The notes under the pieces: model-generated
Told to the model about the DNA's origin: nothing
Seen by the model: the letters and a program-made list of their open reading frames with translations, nothing else
Databases searched by the model: none
Part shown: piece after piece, positions 1 through 7,600 of the stretch
How the letters are laid out: every line of letters starts with the position of its first letter
Numbering within the stretch: the stretch's first letter is position 1
Translations under genes and position numbers: made by a program
Assembly (NCBI GenBank): GCA_016281295.1
Contig: JAEEII010000110.1
Location: 1-27,815 of the forward strand
Length of the DNA stretch: 27,815 bases
DNA from: Bacteroidales bacterium
GTDB taxonomy: Bacteria > Bacteroidota > Bacteroidia > Bacteroidales > F082
Direction: 5' to 3'

Positions 1-1
1 A

Positions 2-664
2 GATGGAAGTTACCTTGGTTGTGATTCTTTGGTGGTTCTCCATTTGACGATAGAGCCGGTGCTTCAGGGCGACACCACGATGATCACTTGTGAGCCTTTC
101 AACTGGTACGGCCAGCTCTGTGATACCACAGGTGACTATACTCATGTTTTCGAGGATGCCAGCTATCTTGGTTGTGACTCCATCGTGATGCTCCATTTGA
201 CAGTGCTCCCCGTTGTTCCAGGTGACACCACGGTAATCACCTGCGAGCCGTTCGAGTGGTATGATGACCTCTATTCCGAGTCCGGTGACTATTCCCACAC
301 CTTTGAGGATGCCAGCTACTTAGGCTGCGACTCCATTGTGACACTCCACCTGACCATAGAGCCGGTACCTCAAGGTGACACCACGGTGGTGGTGGGAGTC
401 CCGTTTGAATGGTACGGCGAGACCTATTCCGTGTCTGGAGATTATCCTCACACCTTCATTGATGCCAGTTATTTAGGCTGCGACTCCACGGTGATGCTCC
501 ACTTGTCAGTGCTTCCTGTTATCCCGGGCGACACCACAGTGATTACCTGCGAGCCGTTCGAGTGGTATGATAACCTCTATTCCGAATCGGGTGATTATTC
601 CCACACTATTGTGGATGGAAGTTACCTTGGTTGTGATTCTTTGGTGGTTCTCCATTTGACGATA
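2..664 (+). repeat. N-terminal block of 153-bp (51-aa) modules
   Basis: One partial and four full 153-bp modules encode units with a PGDTTVITCEPFEWY segment and an LGCDS core. Neighbouring modules alternate between two linker types (TIEPVxQ and VLPVxP), giving a 306-bp higher-order period. Bases 2-53 are identical to 614-665, an offset of exactly four modules, which points to block duplication. The third full module has lost its first cysteine (VVVGVPF where others read VITCEPF). Confidence 0.85.
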
Positions 665-3600
665 GGAGAGACCCAATACGCCTACGAGTACGACACCATA
701 TCTATGGAAGACCTCCCGTTCGATTGGCACGGCCAGGAATGCCTGACAACAGGCCTCTACTATGACACGCTCCAGACGTGGTTGGGTTGCGATTCCATCG
801 TCACCTTGGATCTGTTGGTGACAGGTTATGAGTTTACCCATGTGTACGACACCATCTGCGAAACAAATACCCCGTACGAATGGCACAACCAGGAACTTTA
901 CCTGACCGGCCAATACTATGACACCATCCCAGGCCAGCTCGGTATCGACACCATAGCGGTTCTCCATCTGATCGTGGGCGAGACCCAATACGCCTACGAG
1001 TACGACACCATATCTATGGAAGACCTCCCGTATGAATGGCACGGCCAAGAGTGCCTCGCTTCAGGCCTCTACTACGACACACTCCAAACCTGGTTGGGCT
1101 GCGACTCCATCGTCACGTTGGATCTCTTGGTGACAGGTTATGAGTTTACCCATGTGTACGACACCATCTGCGAAACAAATACCCCGTACGAATGGCACAA
1201 CCAGGAGCTTTATCTGACAGGCCAATACTTTGACACCATCCCGGGCCAGCTTGGTATTGATACCATCGCCGTCCTCCATCTGATGGTTGGCGAGACTCAA
1301 TACACATACGAGTACGACACCATTTCGATGGATGACATTCCGTTTGAGTGGCATGGCCAAGAGTGCCTCGCTTCAGGCCTTTACTATGACACGCTCCAGA
1401 CCTGGTTGGGCTGCGACTCGATTGTCACTTTGGATCTGTTGGTGACAGGTTATGAGTTCACCCATGTGTACGACACCATCTGCGAAACGGATACCCCGTA
1501 CGAATGGCATGACCAAGAACTTTACCTGACCGGCCAATACTATGATACCATCCCTGGTCAGCTTGGTATCGACACCATCGCTGTCCTCCATCTGACGGTG
1601 GGCGAGACCCAGTACTTCCAGGAGTTCGACACCATTTCGATAGAAGACCTCCCGTTCGATTGGCATGGCCAGGAATGCCTCGCTACAGGCCTCTATTACG
1701 ACACGCTCCAGACCTGGCTGGGCTGTGACTCCATCGTCACCTTGGATCTGTTGGTGACAGGCTATGAATTCGCCCATGAGCACGACACCATTTGCGACAC
1801 AAATACTCCATACGAGTGGCACGACCAAGAGCTTTATTTGACAGGCCAGTATTACGACACCATTCCTGGCCAGCTCGGTATCGACACCATAGCGGTTCTC
1901 CATCTGATCGTGGGCGAGACCCAATACACTTACGAGTACGACACCATTTCGATGGATGATATTCCGTTCGATTGGCATGGCCAAGAGTGCCTCGCTTCAG
2001 GCCTCTATTACGACACGCTCCAAACCTCACTGGGCTGCGACTCCATCGTCACGTTGGATCTCTTGGTGACGGGTTATGAGTTCACCCATGTGTACGACAC
2101 TATCTGCGACAAGGATACGCCAATCACTTGGCACGACCAAGTAATCAACCTGACTGGTCAATACTATGACACCATCCCAGGTACACTCGGTATCGACACC
2201 ATCGCTGTCCTCCATCTGACCGTGGGTGAGACCCAATACTCTTACGAGTACGACACCATTTCGATGGATGATATTCCGTTCGAGTGGCATGGCCAAGAAT
2301 GCCTGACTTCAGGCCTCTACTATGACACGCTCCAGACCTGGTTAGGCTGCGATTCCATCGTTACCTTGGATCTGTTGGTGACGGGCTATGAGTTCGCCCA
2401 CGAGTACGACACCATCTGCGACACTAATACCCCGTACGAGTGGCATGACCAGGAGCTTTACCTGACGGGTCAGTATTACGACACCATTCCAGGCTCCGAA
2501 GGCTTCGACACCATCGCCGTTCTCCATCTGACGGTTGGCGAGACCCAGTACGGCTACGAATTCGACACCATATCTATGGACGACCTCCCGTTCGATTGGC
2601 ACGGCCAGGAGTGCCTGACTTCAGGCCTTTACTATGACACGCTCCAGACCTGGCTGGGCTGTGACTCCATCGTCACCTTGGATCTGTTGGTGACGGGCTA
2701 TGAGTTCGCCCACGAGTACGACACCATCTGCGACACGAATACCCCGTACGAATGGCATAATCAGGAGCTTTATCTGACGGGTCAGTATTACGACACCATT
2801 CCAGGCTCCGAAGGCTTCGACACCATCGCCGTTCTCCATCTGATAGTGGGCGACACCCAATACACATACGAGTACGACACCATTTCCATGGCTGACATCC
2901 CATTTGAATGGCACGGCCAGGAATGCCTCGCTTCAGGCCTCTACTATGACACGCTCCAGACCTGGTTAGGCTGCGACTCTATCATTACCCTGGATCTGTT
3001 GGTGACAGGTTATGAGTTCGCCCACGAGTACGACACCATCTGCGAAACGGATTCCCCGTACGAATGGCACGACCAAGAGCTTTATTTGACAGGCCAGTAT
3101 TACGACACCATTCCAGGCTCCGAAGGCATCGACACCATCGCTGTCCTCCATCTGATAGTGGGCGAGACCCAATACGCCTACGAATATGACACCATTTCGA
3201 TGGATGACATTCCGTTTGATTGGCATGGCCAGGAGTGCCTCGCTTCAGGCCTCTACTATGACACGCTCCAGACCTGGTTAGGTTGCGACTCGATTGTCAC
3301 GCTTGATCTGTTGGTGACCAGCTATGAATTCGCTCATGTGTACGACACCATCTGCGAAACGGATACCCCGTACGAATGGCACGACCAAGAGCTTTATCTG
3401 ACCGGCCAATACTATGACACCATCCCAGGTCTCACTGGCATCGACACCATCGCCGTTCTCCATCTGACCGTTGGCGAGACCCAATACGGCTACGAATATG
3501 ACACCGTGTCGATGGCTGATATCCCGTTCGAGTGGCACGGCCAGGAATGCCTCGCTTCAGGCCTCTACTATGACACGCTCCAGACCTGGTTGGGCTGCGA

Positions 3601-6166
3601 CTCGATTGTCACGCTTGATCTGTTGGTGACAAGTTATGAGTTCACCCATGTGTATGATACCATCTGCGAAACAGATACCCCGTATGAATGGCATGACCAA
3701 GAGCTTTACTTGACCGGCCAGTACTATGACACCATCCCAGGTCTCACTGGCATCGACACTATCGCCGTTCTCCATCTGATAGTGGGCGAGACCCAATACA
3801 CATACGAGTACGACACCATTTCGATGGCTGACATCCCGTTCGAGTGGCACGGCCAAGAGTGCCTGACAACAGGCCTTTACTACGACACACTCCAGACCTG
3901 GTTGGGCTGCGACTCCATTGTCACGCTTGATCTGTTGGTGACAAGCTATGAGTTCGCCCACGAGTACGACACTATCTGCGAAACGGATACCCCGTATGAG
4001 TGGCATGACCAAGAGCTTTACTTGACTGGCCAGTACTATGACACCATCCCAGGTCTCACTGGCATCGACACCATCGCCGTTCTCCATCTGACCGTTGGCG
4101 AGACCCAATACACATACGAGTACGACACCATTTCGATGGCTGACATCCCGTTCGAGTGGCACGGCCAAGAGTGCCTGACAACAGGCCTTTACTACGACAC
4201 ACTCCAGACCTGGCTGGGCTGCGACTCCATTGTCACGCTTGATCTGTTGGTGACAAACTATGAATTCACCCATGTGTATGATACCATCTGCGATACGGAT
4301 ACCCCGTACGAATGGCATGACCAAGAGCTTTACTTGACCGGCCAGTATTACGACACGATTCCAGGTTCCGAAGGCATCGACACTATCGCTGTCCTCCATC
4401 TGACAGTGGGCGAGATCCAATACGGCTACGAATATGACACCGTGTCGATGGCTGACATTCCGTATGAATGGCACGGCCAGGAATGCCTCGCTTCAGGCCT
4501 CTATTACGACACACTCCAGACCTGGCTGGGCTGCGACTCGATTGTCACGCTGGATCTGTTGGTGACAGGCTTTGAATTCGTCCACGAGTACGACACCATC
4601 TGCGACACAGATACGCCAATCACCTGGCACGACTGCCTGCTCGACACCACTGGCCTTTACTATGATACTATCCCTGGCTCCACTGGTATTGACACCATCA
4701 CAGTGCTTCACCTGACCGTGGGCGAAACCCAATATGCATACGAGTTCGATACCATCTCTATCGATGATACCCCGTTCCTGTGGCATGACTACCTCTGCGA
4801 TACCTCAGGCCTCTATATCGATACCCTCCAAACTGCCCTCGGCTGCGACTCCATCATCTCATTGTCCCTGCTGGTGACAGTTCATGAATTCGTCCACGAA
4901 TACGACACCATCTGCGACTCGGATGCGCCTTACCATTGGCATGACCAAGATTATTCCCTGACTGGCCAATATTACGACACCATCCCAGGCCCTGTAGGCC
5001 TCGATACCATTGCAGTCCTGCATCTCACCGTGGGTGAAACCCAATGGCACCATGAATTTGACACCATCTCTGAACGCCTGCTGCCTTACGAATGGCATAA
5101 CCAACAGTGTATGATGTCAAACCTCTATCACGACACCCTCCAAACCGCCCTCGGCTGCGACTCTATCATAACCCTTCACCTTCAGGTGATTGACTATACC
5201 TACGCTCATGAATATGATACCGTGTGCGAATCTGACCTGCCTGTCATCTGGCATGGGCAGCTCTGTGATCAAACGATACCTTATTATGATACAATCATCA
5301 GCTCTACCCCCTTCGACACCATCGCTATCCTTCACCTGACCATCGAACAACCTTATTATGATACCCTCACCATCACCGCCTGCGACTTTTATCAATGGCA
5401 TGGCAATATATATACCCATAGCGATGTCTATGAATGCTCCGTGCCTGGACCAGTGTGCGATAGTACCTTCGTGCTCAATTTGACCATCGTCGAAAAGTAT
5501 TATGACACCCTGAACATCATGGCCTGCGACGACTTCGAGTGGAACAATAACCTCTATCAGTATTCTGGACAATACACTGATACACTCTCCTCACAACATG
5601 GCTGCGATAGCATCGTCACCCTGAATCTTACAGTCATTAATCCGCAACTGGAAATCTTAGGTTATAATAATGTGTATTATTCATCAGATATATGGCATGG
5701 TATATATCATTATTATGTTGTTGATTCCACTTATTCCTATCTGGATTCCATTGAATGGCAGTGTACAAACCCCGATTGGATTGTGACTCCTATCAATAAT
5801 TTCCATTGTATGGTGATCTTCAAAACCATGGGTACCGGAACCTTGACCGCACATCCTACCAACCTTTATGGATGCGATGACCTCCTCTCCATCGATATCA
5901 ACGCTACAGAGTTTAATGATCATACTGGAGAAGTGCCTGAGGTGATACTGTATCCGAATCCGTCTCGTGGCGATGTCACCGTGAAAGCACCTCACTTGAT
6001 TAAAGTACGGGTGCTCTCTGCCCTGGGTCAGCTTTTGAAGGAGATTCCGCTTGAACATAATGACAGCACCACCATCACCATCGAGTCAATGTCTTGTGGC
6101 TTCTACTTGGTGGAGGTCGTCACTTCAAATGGTATTTTCATGGAACGTCTAATTATCTCGAAATGA
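2..6166 (+). CDS. Giant repeat-built surface protein with T9SS sorting domain (5' partial)
   Basis: The reading frame is open from base 2 to a TGA at 6164-6166. The start and signal peptide lie outside the window: bases 2-53 already encode the end of a repeat module. About 2,054 residues are visible, in four parts. First are 51-residue modules (to 664). Next come fifteen 104-residue double modules (665-5344). Two more divergent single modules follow (about 5345-5646), then a non-repeat beta-rich stretch. The last ~78 residues (from about 5930) carry the YPNPSRG motif and a LSALGQLL segment, as in type A C-terminal sorting domains of T9SS cargo. By family knowledge such domains direct export through the outer membrane and surface attachment or release. 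Modules are rich in Asp, Thr, Tyr and Trp-His, with a recurring LGCDSIVTL core, so an extended adhesin-like stalk is inferred. No enzymatic domain is visible. Its stop overlaps the next gene by four bases. The ligand is unknown. Confidence 0.9.
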   Translation, partial: DGSYLGCDSLVVLHLTIEPVLQGDTTMITCEPFNWYGQLCDTTGDYTHVFEDASYLGCDSIVMLHLTVLPVVPGDTTVITCEPFEWYDDLYSESGDYSHTFEDASYLGCDSIVTLHLTIEPVPQGDTTVVVGVPFEWYGETYSVSGDYPHTFIDASYLGCDSTVMLHLSVLPVIPGDTTVITCEPFEWYDNLYSESGDYSHTIVDGSYLGCDSLVVLHLTIGETQYAYEYDTISMEDLPFDWHGQECLTTGLYYDTLQTWLGCDSIVTLDLLVTGYEFTHVYDTICETNTPYEWHNQELYLTGQYYDTIPGQLGIDTIAVLHLIVGETQYAYEYDTISMEDLPYEWHGQECLASGLYYDTLQTWLGCDSIVTLDLLVTGYEFTHVYDTICETNTPYEWHNQELYLTGQYFDTIPGQLGIDTIAVLHLMVGETQYTYEYDTISMDDIPFEWHGQECLASGLYYDTLQTWLGCDSIVTLDLLVTGYEFTHVYDTICETDTPYEWHDQELYLTGQYYDTIPGQLGIDTIAVLHLTVGETQYFQEFDTISIEDLPFDWHGQECLATGLYYDTLQTWLGCDSIVTLDLLVTGYEFAHEHDTICDTNTPYEWHDQELYLTGQYYDTIPGQLGIDTIAVLHLIVGETQYTYEYDTISMDDIPFDWHGQECLASGLYYDTLQTSLGCDSIVTLDLLVTGYEFTHVYDTICDKDTPITWHDQVINLTGQYYDTIPGTLGIDTIAVLHLTVGETQYSYEYDTISMDDIPFEWHGQECLTSGLYYDTLQTWLGCDSIVTLDLLVTGYEFAHEYDTICDTNTPYEWHDQELYLTGQYYDTIPGSEGFDTIAVLHLTVGETQYGYEFDTISMDDLPFDWHGQECLTSGLYYDTLQTWLGCDSIVTLDLLVTGYEFAHEYDTICDTNTPYEWHNQELYLTGQYYDTIPGSEGFDTIAVLHLIVGDTQYTYEYDTISMADIPFEWHGQECLASGLYYDTLQTWLGCDSIITLDLLVTGYEFAHEYDTICETDSPYEWHDQELYLTGQYYDTIPGSEGIDTIAVLHLIVGETQYAYEYDTISMDDIPFDWHGQECLASGLYYDTLQTWLGCDSIVTLDLLVTSYEFAHVYDTICETDTPYEWHDQELYLTGQYYDTIPGLTGIDTIAVLHLTVGETQYGYEYDTVSMADIPFEWHGQECLASGLYYDTLQTWLGCDSIVTLDLLVTSYEFTHVYDTICETDTPYEWHDQELYLTGQYYDTIPGLTGIDTIAVLHLIVGETQYTYEYDTISMADIPFEWHGQECLTTGLYYDTLQTWLGCDSIVTLDLLVTSYEFAHEYDTICETDTPYEWHDQELYLTGQYYDTIPGLTGIDTIAVLHLTVGETQYTYEYDTISMADIPFEWHGQECLTTGLYYDTLQTWLGCDSIVTLDLLVTNYEFTHVYDTICDTDTPYEWHDQELYLTGQYYDTIPGSEGIDTIAVLHLTVGEIQYGYEYDTVSMADIPYEWHGQECLASGLYYDTLQTWLGCDSIVTLDLLVTGFEFVHEYDTICDTDTPITWHDCLLDTTGLYYDTIPGSTGIDTITVLHLTVGETQYAYEFDTISIDDTPFLWHDYLCDTSGLYIDTLQTALGCDSIISLSLLVTVHEFVHEYDTICDSDAPYHWHDQDYSLTGQYYDTIPGPVGLDTIAVLHLTVGETQWHHEFDTISERLLPYEWHNQQCMMSNLYHDTLQTALGCDSIITLHLQVIDYTYAHEYDTVCESDLPVIWHGQLCDQTIPYYDTIISSTPFDTIAILHLTIEQPYYDTLTITACDFYQWHGNIYTHSDVYECSVPGPVCDSTFVLNLTIVEKYYDTLNIMACDDFEWNNNLYQYSGQYTDTLSSQHGCDSIVTLNLTVINPQLEILGYNNVYYSSDIWHGIYHYYVVDSTYSYLDSIEWQCTNPDWIVTPINNFHCMVIFKTMGTGTLTAHPTNLYGCDDLLSIDINATEFNDHTGEVPEVILYPNPSRGDVTVKAPHLIKVRVLSALGQLLKEIPLEHNDSTTITIESMSCGFYLVEVVTSNGIFMERLIISK
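665..5344 (+). repeat. Fifteen tandem 312-bp (104-aa) double modules
   Basis: The segment GETQ or a close variant starts a unit every 312 bases (665, 977, 1289 and so on to 5033) with no insertion or deletion in 15 copies, so 4,680 bp is exactly 15 x 312. Each unit is an A module of 53 residues (GETQ...HGQEC...LGCDSIVTLDLLVT) and a B module of 51 residues (GYEF...DTIC...YEWH...GIDTIAVLHL). Central copies are near-identical in DNA; the last two are clearly more divergent. Confidence 0.93.
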
Positions 6167-6813
6167 AAAAGTGGTTCTATATAGTTCTTTTTGTTGGTTG
6201 GCTTCTCGGTCTTGCGGGTTGTTCAATCCCACCAGATGAAACCATCATCTTCGTGGGTCCTGAGTCGTATATCACCCCACTCGATGAAATGATTCCCGAT
6301 GCTTGGCAGTCTTCTTTCTTCTCCAACTTCGACTCTCTTCCTCAAGGTTACTATCCTCCGAATATTGAAGGTGAGTATCGAATCAGTAAAAAGCAGTTCT
6401 GCACGTCCAATCTGGGTTACGACCTCTCCGATTCTTTAGATATGTATTTGAGGGTTGTCAACCAAGACAATCGTTTGGCGAGTGTGCAGTTTTTCGAGGG
6501 AGGGACGGTTTGGACAGATACAGCCTTCATCACCGGAAACGATCCTTGGTTTAGTTTGTATTTCAAAGAAAAAAGAGCGCTGGTGTCATACGGGACCACC
6601 CATACCCATCGGCGTTTTGTGCTTTTCACAGGAAGGAAGTCGGAAGAAGGCATCCATGACCTGTATTTCGGCACTGTGATTTTGGGCGCCGATAATGGTG
6701 ATGACCCTTACGTGGGGGCTTTTATCCCAGGATGGTATTTCATTTACAAAGATCAAGACGGCTTGTCTGAGAACAGCGATTGGTTTAGCCATGAGGAGGA
6801 TGAGGATGAATAG
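6163..6813 (+). CDS. Uncharacterised lipoprotein coupled to the giant surface protein
   Basis: This encodes 216 residues. The ATG at 6163 overlaps the upstream TGA (ATGA), and starting here gives a clean lipoprotein signal peptide: MKK, a hydrophobic run, then LAGC with the lipidated Cys at residue 20. An upstream in-frame extension to 6094 would bury that signal, so it was rejected. The mature part has many aromatic residues and beta-prone segments and ends in an acidic tail (HEEDEDE). I recognise no family. The acidic Ser-Ile-Pro-Pro-Asp-Glu start after the Cys could favour surface exposure, since Bacteroidetes surface lipoproteins often carry acidic residues there; this is inference. Position suggests a partner of the giant protein, perhaps in its attachment. 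Confidence 0.8.
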   Translation: MKKWFYIVLFVGWLLGLAGCSIPPDETIIFVGPESYITPLDEMIPDAWQSSFFSNFDSLPQGYYPPNIEGEYRISKKQFCTSNLGYDLSDSLDMYLRVVNQDNRLASVQFFEGGTVWTDTAFITGNDPWFSLYFKEKRALVSYGTTHTHRRFVLFTGRKSEEGIHDLYFGTVILGADNGDDPYVGAFIPGWYFIYKDQDGLSENSDWFSHEEDEDE

Positions 6814-7591
6814 AAGACTTGTCATATTGGGTTTGCTGCTCTCGCTGTCGGTCTCGCTGATGGCACAGAAACACTTTCTGCCTTCCCGTCCCCGCAATGA
6901 CGCTGCATTGTACGAAGGACCTGTCTATGGGGTGAAGGGGGGACTTAATTTGCCAAGGTTGTATCACACGGATCCACAGCTGAATCAAATCCCTCATGAT
7001 TTTGTGTATTCCCCTTCAGTAAGCGTCTTTGTCGAGTTTCCATTCCTGCGTCCCTGCACCGTCGCGCCTGAGCTGAACTATCAACGCAAAGGAGGCTCTT
7101 TCTCCTATTTCTTTAATGGCCAGCACAAAGAAACGTATTCGCTTTTTGCCGATTATGTCTTGTTCCGATGCCCGGTCTTTTTTTACACGCCAATCTCCGA
7201 CCGTGTGAAACCCTATCTCTTTCTCGGTCCTGACCTGGGTTTCGCCTTCAAGGGTGACATTGCCTTATCACACCCCGACCATGACCTTCCCGACCATTCT
7301 GTTGGCATCAACTATTCCAATTACAACTATCTCTATTTAGGTGCGTTAGGTGGAGTGGGTGTCAGGTTCAATCTTCCTTTAACCTTGATTACCTTTGTGA
7401 TAAAGGTAGATGCGGCGGTTAACTGGGGCTTTCTCGACACTTATTCCAAACATGAGCATATAGGAATAGCGATCCCCCAGAATGTGGATGTGTACCACTT
7501 GCAGGGGAATCGCTATTTAAGAGGCTTGGAAGTCCATTTAAGTCTCGGCTATTTTATCAATAAGCCTGACGCTTGTGGTATCTTCCAATAA
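6806..7591 (+). CDS. Outer-membrane beta-barrel protein (PorT-like / OMP_b-brl type)
   Basis: This encodes 261 residues from ATG 6806. An AGGAGG sits at 6794-6799, six bases before this start, and the gene overlaps the end of the lipoprotein gene by eight bases. In-frame ATGs at 6791 and 6800 are less well placed relative to that site. The N-terminus is a signal peptide (MNRRLVILGLLLSLSVSLMAQ). The rest alternates short amphipathic beta strands, for example YGVKGGLNL, VAPELNYQRKGGSF, VKPYLFLGPDLGFAF and YLGALGGVGVRFNL, as in the small Bacteroidetes barrel family with PorT-like members. It probably sits in the outer membrane. Overlap with both upstream genes suggests it works with the giant T9SS cargo, as SprF-type proteins do for SprB-type adhesins, although it does not look like a PorP/SprF homologue. 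Confidence 0.8.
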   Translation: MNRRLVILGLLLSLSVSLMAQKHFLPSRPRNDAALYEGPVYGVKGGLNLPRLYHTDPQLNQIPHDFVYSPSVSVFVEFPFLRPCTVAPELNYQRKGGSFSYFFNGQHKETYSLFADYVLFRCPVFFYTPISDRVKPYLFLGPDLGFAFKGDIALSHPDHDLPDHSVGINYSNYNYLYLGALGGVGVRFNLPLTLITFVIKVDAAVNWGFLDTYSKHEHIGIAIPQNVDVYHLQGNRYLRGLEVHLSLGYFINKPDACGIFQ

Positions 7592-7599
7592 GATTGGAA
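7583..7599. terminator. Short inverted repeat between convergent genes
   Basis: TTCCAAT and ATTGGAA form a perfect 7-bp stem with a 3-base loop. The stem overlaps the stop of the beta-barrel gene and lies just before the stop of the converging peptidase gene. There is no strong U-tract on either side, so a bidirectional terminator role is tentative. Confidence 0.35.
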
Positions 7600-7600
7600 A

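Noticed and set aside
506..4786. A series of long antisense ORFs (up to 305 codons) under the giant repeat gene
   Set aside because: They recur with the 312-bp period and are by-products of codon use in the sense repeats; the sense frame is continuous and has a recognisable T9SS domain.
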